Source: FEN-1297 sp021817845
GTDB lineage: Bacteria; Bacteroidota; Ignavibacteria; Ignavibacteriales; Ignavibacteriaceae
Direction: 5' to 3'
Assembly: GCA_021817845.1 (NCBI GenBank)
Contig: JAKAFW010000004.1
Coordinates: 89,977-153,976 of the forward strand
DNA length: 64,000 nucleotides
Below are positions 45,054 through 53,385 of the stretch, piece by piece. A program made the translations under genes and the position numbers. Under the pieces are notes generated by a model. The model was given only the letters and a program-made list of their open reading frames with translations. It was not told where the DNA came from and searched no databases. Every line of letters begins with the position of its first letter. The first letter of the stretch is position 1.

Positions 45054-46535
45054 ATGATAAATAAAACTAATCAGGATGAAATTCAAAAATATCTAAGCGA
45101 TGCTTCTAATTATCACGGCAGTTGCCAGTCTGTATATTTCCCGGAAAATGCCAACGATGTATCATCAATTTTAAAAGAAGCAAATGCAAAAAAAATATTG
45201 GTAACTATTGCCGGCGGCGGCACCGGCTTAACAGGGGCGTGCGTTCCTCAAGGTGGAATTGTAATCTCCACGGAAAGGATGGATAAAATTATTGAAGTTA
45301 ACGAAACCGAAAAATTTGCTATAACCGAACCAGGAGTAATTTTATCTGATTTATTAAGGATTATTTCCGAAAAAAATCTTTTGTATCCACCCGATCCGAC
45401 TGAAAAAAAATGCTTCATTGGAGGTACAGTTGCAACAAATGCTTCAGGCGAAAAAACTTTTAAATATGGTCCGACAAGGAATTATGTTTTAGAGCTTGAA
45501 ATTGTTTTACCTACTGGAGAATTATTAAACCTTAAGCGTAATGAACAAACAGCAGAGCTTTATTCACTCGACCTTCATACTACCGGAGGTAAAAGAATTA
45601 GCGTGGAAATTCCTGAATATCAAATGCCGGATACGAAAAATGCTTCGGGATATTTTTGCAAACGCAATATGGATGCAATTGATCTGTTTGTAGGGTCGGA
45701 AGGAACACTTGGAGTAATTACTAAAATTAAATTGAAGATTCTCCCGGCACCGGAAAAGATTATTTCGTGTCTTGTGTTTTTTAATCAAGAAAAAAATGCG
45801 CTCGCATTTGTCCGGCAAGCAAGAAATATTTCATTCGATACAAGGCTACGAAATGATTTAAGAGCGATTGACGCTCTTGCACTGGAATATTTTGATGAGC
45901 AAGCTCTAAGATTTCTATCGGAAGATTACCCGCAAATACCGGGAGATTCAAAAGCCGCCGTTTGGTTTGAGCAGGAAGTTACTCATTCAAACGAAGAATC
46001 ATTTTTCGATAATTGGATTAATTTGATTAGAAGGTTCAATGGTGATGAAGAAAGCGCATGGTTTGCCGTAACAGATTCCGACAAAATTAAATTACAGGAG
46101 TTCCGGCACGCAATTTCTTTGAAGGTCAATGAATTTATTTCTAAGAATAATTTCAGAAAATTGGGGACAGACGTTGCAGTACCTGATCTAAATTTTGAAG
46201 AGTTGTATTATTATTCTAAAAATGAAGTAGAACAAACTGGACTGGATTATGTTATCTATGGGCATTTTGGTGACTCACATATGCATTTGAACATGCTTCC
46301 AAAAAATAATACGGAGTTTGAAAATGGTAAATTACTATACAAAAACATTTGTCTAAAAGCTATTGAGTTAAAAGGGACAATTTCTGCTGAGCATGGAATT
46401 GGAAAAATGAAAAGGGAACTGTTGCTTGCAATGTATGGTGAAGAAAATATTAAAAAGATGATGTCTCTAAAAAACCAGTTTGATCCGAATCTGATTCTGA
46501 ATAAAGGAAATCTATTTTATGAATCACTTTTATAG
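45054..46535 (+). CDS. FAD-linked oxidase (GlcD/D-lactate dehydrogenase type)
   Basis: A 493-residue flavoprotein of the vanillyl-alcohol-oxidase fold. The FAD-binding PCMH domain shows GGGTGLTGACVPQGGIVIST, YPPDPTEKKCFIGGTVATNA, GPTRNYVLELEIVLPTGE and VGSEGTLGVITKIKLKILP. The C-terminal cap domain ends SAEHGIGKMKRELL, with the conserved His-Gly. Such enzymes oxidise D-2-hydroxy acids (D-lactate, glycolate, D-2-hydroxyglutarate). There is no Fe-S domain in the polypeptide, so an electron-accepting partner must be elsewhere. Substrate unassigned. It is the last gene of the long plus-strand run. Confidence 0.9.
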   Translation: MINKTNQDEIQKYLSDASNYHGSCQSVYFPENANDVSSILKEANAKKILVTIAGGGTGLTGACVPQGGIVISTERMDKIIEVNETEKFAITEPGVILSDLLRIISEKNLLYPPDPTEKKCFIGGTVATNASGEKTFKYGPTRNYVLELEIVLPTGELLNLKRNEQTAELYSLDLHTTGGKRISVEIPEYQMPDTKNASGYFCKRNMDAIDLFVGSEGTLGVITKIKLKILPAPEKIISCLVFFNQEKNALAFVRQARNISFDTRLRNDLRAIDALALEYFDEQALRFLSEDYPQIPGDSKAAVWFEQEVTHSNEESFFDNWINLIRRFNGDEESAWFAVTDSDKIKLQEFRHAISLKVNEFISKNNFRKLGTDVAVPDLNFEELYYYSKNEVEQTGLDYVIYGHFGDSHMHLNMLPKNNTEFENGKLLYKNICLKAIELKGTISAEHGIGKMKRELLLAMYGEENIKKMMSLKNQFDPNLILNKGNLFYESLL

Positions 46536-46552
46536 AAAATGATGTGTCCGTT

Positions 46553-47248
46553 CTAAAAATTGTTTTTCCCTTTTAATTCCTTTCTTAAAATATTAAAACC
46601 GGGACAAAATTTTTCTACCAGCGCCCAGAAATATTTAGAATGATTCATCTCTTTAAGATGGCATAGTTCATGAATGATTACGTAGTCAATTATTTCTTTC
46701 CTATACTTCAATAACATGTAGTTAAATGAAATATTGCCCCTTGCGGAACAGCTTCCCCAGCGCGTTTTCTGCCCTCGTACGGTAACTTTATTTATTCTAA
46801 AACCAAATTGATGCGCTAATTCTGATGTCCTCTCCTGTAAATAATTTTTCGCATGATTTTTTAGCCATGCATTGTATAATATTTCCAATTCGATTGTACT
46901 GTCTTCAGGACTTATTATTTTTAACGTATTTCTCTCAAAATGAATGTTATGCTTTTTAATAAAAAGTGCAAACTCCTGTTCGACTTTAATCTCACTTCCG
47001 AAATAATAATAGTTCTTTTCTTTAACAGATCGGGAATGCAAATGCTTTTTTATCCAATCTGATTTCGCTAAAATGAAATTTTCAGCTTCTTTCAATTCAT
47101 AACCGCGTGGTAGAATAATCTCTAATTCATTTCCCCGGCTTATCTGTAGACGTAAGTGAATTGCTCTGCGGCTGTATCTATACTTGTAAGAGATTTCTTC
47201 CTGGCTGATTTTAATTGAGCTGGAGTAAATTCTGTCTGTTGACTTCAA
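46553..47248 (-). CDS. YgjP-like zinc metallopeptidase-fold protein (DUF45)
   Basis: A 231-residue protein with the YgjP signature: a beta-rich N-terminal half, QKTRWGSCSARGNISFNYML near residue 160, and a C-terminal zinc-binding HELCHLKEMNHS, with His193, Glu194, His197 and a third ligand at His203. The fold resembles minimal gluzincin peptidases; E. coli YgjP has been linked to nucleotide hydrolysis, so the true activity is uncertain. It lies 20 bases downstream of cysS on the same strand. Confidence 0.88.
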   Translation of the reverse strand: MKSTDRIYSSSIKISQEEISYKYRYSRRAIHLRLQISRGNELEIILPRGYELKEAENFILAKSDWIKKHLHSRSVKEKNYYYFGSEIKVEQEFALFIKKHNIHFERNTLKIISPEDSTIELEILYNAWLKNHAKNYLQERTSELAHQFGFRINKVTVRGQKTRWGSCSARGNISFNYMLLKYRKEIIDYVIIHELCHLKEMNHSKYFWALVEKFCPGFNILRKELKGKNNF

Positions 47249-47268
47249 TAATTTTTTAATTCAAGTAT

Positions 47269-48687
47269 TTAAGTTGATATTTTCTTGTAACTCGTTTTAT
47301 CTTTACTGTCTTGCAAAGTAATACCAAGTTCTTTAAGTCCATCTCTTATTTTATCCGAAAGTAAAAAGTTCTTTTCTTTTTTTGCTTCTATTCGCAGATT
47401 GATAAGAAAATCTATTAAAGAATTCTCCAACTCACCGCTGCTTGAAGTCTTTTCTTCTGAAAAATCTAAAATGCCTAGTACACCTACTGCCGTCTTTTCG
47501 AGAAATCCTTTCACTTGGATAAAAAAGTCGTTGCTAATATTGTTATTCTCGGCAATTGTTTTATTAACGTCCCGGACAAAATCAAAAATAACCGCTGCTG
47601 CTTGTGGCGAATTAAAATCATCATCCATTGCGGAAGTAAAATTGTCTTCATAACGTTTAAATTCAAAATCCGGTGTAATCCCGCCTTCCTTATTTATAAG
47701 TGATTCTTCATTAATTCTACTAGCAAGATTTTTAAGTTTCTCCAATCCTTTTCCCGAGGAAGAAAGGAGTTCTTCGCTAAAGTTTAACGGACCGGCATAG
47801 TGTGTTTGAATAAACGACATTCTGATAGCTTCCGCAGAATATTTTTTTAAAATATCGCGTGCAGTGAAAAAATTTCCAAGGGACTTGGACATTTTTTCAT
47901 CGTTGATATTTAAGAAACCGAAATGAATCCAATAATTTACAAACTTCTTGCCGCTCGCAGCCTCGCTTTGAGCAATTTCGTTTTCATGGTGCGGAAAAAT
48001 TAAATCATTGCCGCCTGCGTGGATATCAAAAGTTTTTCCCAAATGTTTGCAGCTCATTGCGGAGCATTCAATGTGCCACCCGGGTCGGCCTTCTCCCCAA
48101 GGACTATTCCATGATGGCTCTCCCGGTTTTGCCTTTTTCCACAAGGAAAAATCCAGAGGATTATTTTTCTCTTCATTAATTTCAATTCTTGAGCCTGACT
48201 CAAGTTCGTCAATTTTTTTCCCGCTCAACTTTCCGTAATTCTTAAATTTAGAAACATCATAAAAAACATTCCCGCCAACATTGTATGCAAAATGCTTTTC
48301 TTCCAACTCCTCTATCAACTTAACAATGTCTTCCATGTGCTCAGTCGCTTTTGGATATATATCTGCCTGCTTTATCTTTAACTTTTTTATGTCTTCAAAA
48401 AATGCATTAATATAATTTTCTGAAACAACTTTAGCTTCCTTATTCTCCTGAATAGACTTTTTGATTATTTTATCGTCTACATCGGTAAGATTCATTACAT
48501 ATTTTACTTTGTATCCTTTTAATTCTAAGTAGCGCCTAATAACATCCGCCATTATGAAAGACCGTGCATTACCAATGTGAAAATAATCGTATACAGTTGG
48601 TCCGCAAACGTACATGTTTACAAATGGTGGGTTGATCGGTCTAAATTCTTCTTTTTGTTTTGTTAATGTGTTGTAGATCGAAAGCAT
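47269..48687 (-). CDS. cysS: Cysteinyl-tRNA synthetase
   Basis: Charges tRNA-Cys. The 472-residue protein has the zinc ligand Cys28 in YVCGPTVYDYFHIGNARS with an intact FHIGN motif. A WHIECSAM segment supplies further zinc-site residues, and the second signature is KMSKSLGNFFTARDIL. The C-terminal anticodon-binding region is complete (EAKKEKNFLLSDKIRDGLKE). It is followed by the YgjP-like gene. Start at 48687 with MLSIYNTLTKQKEEF as in most homologues. Confidence 0.96.
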   Translation of the reverse strand: MLSIYNTLTKQKEEFRPINPPFVNMYVCGPTVYDYFHIGNARSFIMADVIRRYLELKGYKVKYVMNLTDVDDKIIKKSIQENKEAKVVSENYINAFFEDIKKLKIKQADIYPKATEHMEDIVKLIEELEEKHFAYNVGGNVFYDVSKFKNYGKLSGKKIDELESGSRIEINEEKNNPLDFSLWKKAKPGEPSWNSPWGEGRPGWHIECSAMSCKHLGKTFDIHAGGNDLIFPHHENEIAQSEAASGKKFVNYWIHFGFLNINDEKMSKSLGNFFTARDILKKYSAEAIRMSFIQTHYAGPLNFSEELLSSSGKGLEKLKNLASRINEESLINKEGGITPDFEFKRYEDNFTSAMDDDFNSPQAAAVIFDFVRDVNKTIAENNNISNDFFIQVKGFLEKTAVGVLGILDFSEEKTSSSGELENSLIDFLINLRIEAKKEKNFLLSDKIRDGLKELGITLQDSKDKTSYKKIST

Positions 48688-48828
48688 TTTATCTCTTTAG
48701 TGATTAAAATAATTCTTCGCAATTTTTATACAGCAAATTTAAGAATTAAAAAGGAAAATAGTCTAAGCGAATCGTTAAAAACCTAACCCTCATAAGAAAA
48801 TGAAAATAATTACTTCAGCTCCGGCTGG

Positions 48829-49719
48829 TTATCGGTTCTTAATAATTATTTCTTTTGCTTCTTCAAAATCATTTCCTTGAATCCAATGAATTTGCGTACC
48901 TTCCTTTTCCATTTTTCGGAACCAGGTCATCTGACGTTTTGCAAAATTATGAATGGCGCTATTAAGCTTTTGAAACATCTCCGCGTAGCTTAATTCACCC
49001 TTCAAATACATCCCGGCAAATTTATATTCGAGCCCAAAGTAATTCAATTTTTCAAAGGAAATTCCATTTTCTACCAGCATTTTAATTTCATCTATCATGC
49101 CCTCGTCTAATCTTTTCTTCAACCTTTCGGTAATACGTTTTTTTACTTCAGGACGTTCTAAATTTATTCCGATTATGAGCGAACTTATATTCCTGTTTAA
49201 TTTATTTTCCATTGCCTTTGCCACAAGAATAGCTTTGATAACCCTTTCTTTATCTGTTAAATCAGTTATGTTGTGCAATGGACTTTTAACTTTTAGGAGG
49301 ATTTTTTTTAATTCATCAAAATTAAGCGAATTTAGCTTAGCATATTCGTCAGCTTCGAAGTTAATTTGTTTTAACTGATAATTATTGATTATTGCGCTCA
49401 AGTACATTCCAGTGCCGCCGACAAGGAATGGATTTTTTCCTCTTGATAAAATATCGTCATAAGCTTGAAGGAAATTTTCCTTAAAGCTGTAAAGATTGTA
49501 CTCTTCTTCCGGTTCAAGAACGTCAATCAGATGATAAGGTGCTTTTTTCCCGTTCACAACATAATCATCTAAATCCTTTCCCGTTCCTATATTCATTCCT
49601 TTATAAACCTGACGGGAGTCCGCAGAAATAATTTCTCCGTCAAATTCAATGGCAAGCCTCGCTGCCAAATTAGTCTTCCCGGTGGCAGTTGGTCCAAGTA
49701 TTACAATTAGTTTACTCAT
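48829..49719 (-). CDS. miaA: tRNA dimethylallyltransferase
   Basis: Adds the isopentenyl group to A37 of tRNAs that read UNN codons. The 296-residue protein shows the P-loop GPTATGKTNLAARLA, SADSRQVYKGMNIGTGKD, YHLIDVLEPEEEYNLY, VGGTGMYLSAIINNY and the C-terminal FAKRQMTWFRK. The length fits the family. It is downstream of the kinase-like gene at 49771 on the same strand with 51 bases between. Confidence 0.95.
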   Translation of the reverse strand: MSKLIVILGPTATGKTNLAARLAIEFDGEIISADSRQVYKGMNIGTGKDLDDYVVNGKKAPYHLIDVLEPEEEYNLYSFKENFLQAYDDILSRGKNPFLVGGTGMYLSAIINNYQLKQINFEADEYAKLNSLNFDELKKILLKVKSPLHNITDLTDKERVIKAILVAKAMENKLNRNISSLIIGINLERPEVKKRITERLKKRLDEGMIDEIKMLVENGISFEKLNYFGLEYKFAGMYLKGELSYAEMFQKLNSAIHNFAKRQMTWFRKMEKEGTQIHWIQGNDFEEAKEIIIKNR

Positions 49720-49770
49720 TAAATTCTTGAATAGATGTGTTTAAAAGAAAAAGTAATTTGGTAAAAAGAA

Positions 49771-51765
49771 TTAATTTATAACCGGAAGCGAAATAGAAAA
49801 AATAGATCCCGATCCCTCGCTTTTAGATACAGAAATATTTCCGCCGTGGTTGCGAATAATTTTCTCTGCTATCGCTAACCCTAAACCGGTTTTATTGCTT
49901 TTCCCGAATGAAAAAAATGGTTCAAAAATTTTCGATTGTAACTCTTCAGAAATACCGGCGCCAGTATCCCTAAATTCAATTGAAGCAAAATCTCCGGTAG
50001 TTTTCGTAATTATAAATATCTCTCCTCCATCCGGCATTGCATCACATGCATTTTTTGTAATTTGATAACAAGCCTGGTAAAATTCTTTTCTGTCAATCAT
50101 TACATTAGTGCTTCCACTGAATTTTTTATAAAGCTTTACTTTTCTCAGCTCTACATATTCTGCAAGCATCGAAACTATGTCATTCATTATGCCGTTGATG
50201 TTTTCTTTTCGCATAGTAAGTGTATTTTCATCCGAAATAAAATTCATCATACTAATAAGGGAATTATTTATCAGTTCGGCTTGGTTGTATATCATTGCAA
50301 GGAAAGGATTAATTTCGCTTGAAATATTTTTCTTCCTTATAATATCCGCATAATACTTGATAAGCATAATTGAAGGATCTAAATCTCCTATTAAAAAATT
50401 CGCTATTTTGTTTACTGTCGGAAGTTGTTTTTCTTGAGTAGATACTGTCCTTGTACTCGCATTTTCAATTGCCTGACCAATTATTGGCGATAATCGGGAA
50501 AGCAAATTTATTTTCTCTTCGCTAAAAATCTCTTTGGGTGAATTAAATAATTCAAGAATTGCAATTACTTCTCCCTGCTCATTGGATATTGGAAAAGAAA
50601 GCAAGTTCTCCAAGTTATCATCACCAGGATTATCAAATGGACCATAATATCTAATATCTTCTGTGGGATTTTTAATGTTAATTATTTTATTTTCTGCCGC
50701 CGAAGTTCCTGTAATCCCTTCATTAATTTTAATCCTAATCTCATTCTTTTCATTCGTCCCCGGCACTAATCCATAAAATTCATTGTCATTTTTATCCTTA
50801 AAGTAAATCCTTCCGCTTTCCGCGCCGGTCAAATAAATTGTTTCTTTTATCGTTTGCTCCGATACATTTCCTATCTGTAAATTCGTGTTAATTCTTTTTA
50901 TTGCTTCTAAGATTTCATAAAATTGCAACTCACTTATTTTCGGAATCTCTTCGAACTTCTCCGGTGCTTCGTCTTCACGGAAAGAATTATCTTCAGAAAA
51001 ATTCCAATTTACCGGTACTTCATTCGGTTCTTGAAAGTAATCCTTAGCTTGTAATGAATTATCTTCTTCCAAAGGTAGAGTACTAAAATCCCACTCTAAA
51101 TTTGTCTCATCTTTCTCTTCTTTTGTTTCAATCAAATCTTCAACCGGGAAATCATCAATATTTTTCCCGGCAATAAAAACCTCTTCATCTTTTTTCTTTT
51201 CCGGAGTAGCAGTTGACGGTGTTTCTGGTTCAATAACTTTTTCTGCTTTATTTTTCAATGCTTCATCATCTTTGTGTTCCATTATATTAACCTCCGGTTC
51301 AATTATCCATTGCCTTCTTGAATTATTTCTTGACAAATTATCCGAAATATTTTTTTGATATAATTCACTTGAATTTTCTAAAGGAAGGTTATTTTTGACA
51401 ACAGGGTTCTGTGCTATTATTTCAAGGTACTCGCTGCGATTTATCGCAAATATCAAACAATTAGTCTCGGCGACTGCAGATGATCTCCTTGGCGTTTTTT
51501 CTATAAATTCATTTTCACCAAAAAAATCATTTTTAGTTTTAGTCCCAATAATTGGTGCGCCGGCAGGATTTGGGAATTTTATTTTTACTTCTCCGTCCAC
51601 TAATAGATAAATTTCTTCACTACTGCCACCATTTTGAAAAATTACTTCACCTTCTTTTATAGCAGTAAGGTTTTTTGAACTGAAATTAATTTTTAATTCC
51701 GCTTCACTAATCCCGGCAAAAAGCTTATTGCCGGTAATCAATACGGAATCTTTGTTTTGAGACAT
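49771..51765 (-). CDS. cNMP-binding/GAF histidine-kinase-like protein lacking the phosphoacceptor His
   Basis: A 664-residue soluble protein. Domains: a cyclic-nucleotide-binding beta-roll (about 12-120: IKEGEVIFQNGGSSEEIYLL, FFGENEFIEK); a long acidic, disordered linker (150-275); a GAF domain (285-435); a dimerisation-like helix pair (450-510); and a HATPase_c domain (555-662) with N-box KNACDAMPDGG, G1 FRDTGAGISEEL and GLGLAIAEKIIRNHGG. Where a kinase has its H-box His, this protein reads ANFLIGDLDPSIMLIKYYAD (residues 455-474), with Gly460 in the expected position. It should bind ATP but may not autophosphorylate at the usual site. No response regulator is adjacent. Confidence 0.85.
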   Translation of the reverse strand: MSQNKDSVLITGNKLFAGISEAELKINFSSKNLTAIKEGEVIFQNGGSSEEIYLLVDGEVKIKFPNPAGAPIIGTKTKNDFFGENEFIEKTPRRSSAVAETNCLIFAINRSEYLEIIAQNPVVKNNLPLENSSELYQKNISDNLSRNNSRRQWIIEPEVNIMEHKDDEALKNKAEKVIEPETPSTATPEKKKDEEVFIAGKNIDDFPVEDLIETKEEKDETNLEWDFSTLPLEEDNSLQAKDYFQEPNEVPVNWNFSEDNSFREDEAPEKFEEIPKISELQFYEILEAIKRINTNLQIGNVSEQTIKETIYLTGAESGRIYFKDKNDNEFYGLVPGTNEKNEIRIKINEGITGTSAAENKIINIKNPTEDIRYYGPFDNPGDDNLENLLSFPISNEQGEVIAILELFNSPKEIFSEEKINLLSRLSPIIGQAIENASTRTVSTQEKQLPTVNKIANFLIGDLDPSIMLIKYYADIIRKKNISSEINPFLAMIYNQAELINNSLISMMNFISDENTLTMRKENINGIMNDIVSMLAEYVELRKVKLYKKFSGSTNVMIDRKEFYQACYQITKNACDAMPDGGEIFIITKTTGDFASIEFRDTGAGISEELQSKIFEPFFSFGKSNKTGLGLAIAEKIIRNHGGNISVSKSEGSGSIFSISLPVIN

Positions 51766-51819
51766 AAGATTGATTTATATTTGTCTTCAACATTAATATT
51801 ATTAAACAATATAATTATA

Positions 51820-52431
51820 ATGAATTCCGTAGAAATAGAAAACGGCATTATCCATATTTATGAAAACGATGACCGCCTTGCAAAAGTTATTGATGCCTCG
51901 GAGAAATGCCGGCTGAAACCGAAAAAAGATTATTTTAACTCTCTGCTTAAAGCTATTGTACAACAGCAGCTTTCAATTGCCGCCGCTTCATCCATATATT
52001 CAAAATTTATTTCTTACTTTGATGGTAAGTTTGATCCGCGGGAAATATTACTTGCGCCCGATACGGAATTAAGAAAACTTGGTCTGTCAAATGCTAAAGC
52101 TAAATATGTGAAAAACCTTTCTATTAAAGTATTAAACGGTGAGCTTATTCTAAAGGGAATTTCTGCTAAGCCGGACGAAGAAATCATCAAAGAACTCACG
52201 GTCGTAAAAGGAATTGGTGTTTGGTCATCCCATATGTTCCTGATTTTTACTCTCGGTCGATTAAATGTTCTTCCGGTCGGTGACCTCGGTATTCGTCGCG
52301 CGGCGATGAATACTTATAATTTGAGGAAACTCCCCGATGAGGAAAAATTATTAAAGCTATCCGAAAAATTTAATTGGGCGCCGTATAATTCTATTGCTAG
52401 CTGGTATTTATGGAAAAGTCTTGAACTTTAA
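51820..52431 (+). CDS. DNA-3-methyladenine glycosylase, AlkA-like (HhH-GPD)
   Basis: Excises alkylated bases. From the chosen ATG the protein has 203 residues. It has the helix-hairpin-helix motif (ELTVVKGIGVWSSHMFLIFT) followed by LNVLPVGDLGIRRAA, where the Asp of GD is the catalytic residue. There is no Cys-rich Fe-S loop, consistent with AlkA/3-methyladenine types rather than endonuclease III. An upstream ATG at 51757 would overlap the divergent kinase gene and add a non-conserved hydrophobic leader, so I reject it; neither start has a good ribosome site. Confidence 0.88.
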   Translation: MNSVEIENGIIHIYENDDRLAKVIDASEKCRLKPKKDYFNSLLKAIVQQQLSIAAASSIYSKFISYFDGKFDPREILLAPDTELRKLGLSNAKAKYVKNLSIKVLNGELILKGISAKPDEEIIKELTVVKGIGVWSSHMFLIFTLGRLNVLPVGDLGIRRAAMNTYNLRKLPDEEKLLKLSEKFNWAPYNSIASWYLWKSLEL

Positions 52432-52518
52432 GATTATTTTTATGAATTATTATTTTCCTGAATTTCAATTTGCATTAAACTAAATTTGTATGAATCCTTA
52501 AATAAAAAATTGCATCAC

Positions 52519-53079
52519 ATGAACGAAGAAGAAATAATCGAATCGGCAAAAACCGGCGACCGTAAGGCAATGGCTCTGCTTGTCAAAAGTTACGAAAAAA
52601 CAATTTATAACTTTGCCTTTAAAATTTGCCGCGACCCCGAACGAGCCGAAAATATAATGCAGGAAACTTTCCTAAGCATGGTTAAATCTCTTAACCAGTT
52701 TGACGGAAATTCAAAACTTTCTACGTGGCTTTACCGTATTGTTGCCAACCATTGCTTGATGGAAGTTAGAAAAAACAAACATCAATTTGTTTCTACCGAT
52801 GATAATGAAGATGGATTTTATGAAAATAATTTTGCGGGTGATTGGAATCTTGAACCACAAAATATACTTGAGAATAATGAACTGAAAAAAATTCTCGATG
52901 ATGCAATTACTAAACTCTCTCCGGATTATAGAATAGTCTTTTTGCTTCGTGATGTTCAAGGCTTATCTACCGAAGAAACCGGCGAAATTACTGAGCTTTC
53001 GGTTCCAGCTGTTAAATCAAGACTTCATAGAGCTCGGGCATTTTTAAGAAAAGAATTAAACGAGGCGTTTAAAAGATGA
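52519..53079 (+). CDS. ECF-type RNA polymerase sigma factor
   Basis: A 186-residue sigma-70-family factor with regions 2 and 4 only. Region 2 shows KSYEKTIYNFAFKICRDPER, AENIMQETFLSMVKSLNQF and STWLYRIVANHCLMEVRK; region 4 shows LSPDYRIVFLLRDVQGLSTE and SVPAVKSRLHRARAFLRK. An in-frame TTG at 52486 would extend it by 11 residues, but region 2 homologues usually start near the ATG at 52519. The stop overlaps the start of a small zinc anti-sigma gene by four bases, the classic regulatory pair. Confidence 0.93.
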   Translation: MNEEEIIESAKTGDRKAMALLVKSYEKTIYNFAFKICRDPERAENIMQETFLSMVKSLNQFDGNSKLSTWLYRIVANHCLMEVRKNKHQFVSTDDNEDGFYENNFAGDWNLEPQNILENNELKKILDDAITKLSPDYRIVFLLRDVQGLSTEETGEITELSVPAVKSRLHRARAFLRKELNEAFKR

Positions 53080-53312
53080 ATGAAAATAATGTTACTTGTA
53101 AAGAGGTAATGAGCCATATTTGCGATAGTCTTGGCGAAGAGCTTGATTCTCCCAAATGCGTTGCAATAAAGAATCATCTTGATGAATGCCCGGACTGCCG
53201 CCAATATTTTAACTCGGTTGAAAAGACTATCGAATTTTATAAATTATACAACCTGGAATTTAATCCCGATGCACACAACCGCCTAATGAATATTCTCGGA
53301 CTCGAAGATTGA
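53076..53312 (+). CDS. Soluble zinc-finger anti-sigma factor (HxxxCxxC type)
   Basis: A 78-residue protein with the zinc-binding anti-sigma motif NHLDECPDC (His34, Cys38, Cys41) plus upstream Cys8, Cys16 and Cys28. There is no membrane helix, unlike many ECF partners, so the sensing is probably cytoplasmic; such soluble ZAS proteins often respond to thiol oxidation. The gene is translationally coupled to the sigma factor gene. The signal and regulon are unknown, and no obvious target promoter is visible nearby. Confidence 0.87.
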   Translation: MNENNVTCKEVMSHICDSLGEELDSPKCVAIKNHLDECPDCRQYFNSVEKTIEFYKLYNLEFNPDAHNRLMNILGLED

Positions 53313-53324
53313 AAGATTTATAAA

Positions 53325-53377
53325 AACACGGATTTTACAGTATTTCATACTACATGAATCTATGTAAAACCCGTGTT
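53325..53377. terminator. Hairpin between convergent anti-sigma and ilvD genes
   Basis: A 15-bp stem (53325-53339 with 53363-53377, one G-T pair) around a 23-base loop, placed between two convergent stop codons. Likely a bidirectional terminator, although the T-tracts are short. Confidence 0.65.
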
Positions 53378-53385
53378 CTGTCTTT

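Noticed and set aside
51757..51819. Longer N-terminus for the AlkA-like glycosylase
   Set aside because: It would overlap the divergent gene and add a hydrophobic leader unlike the family.
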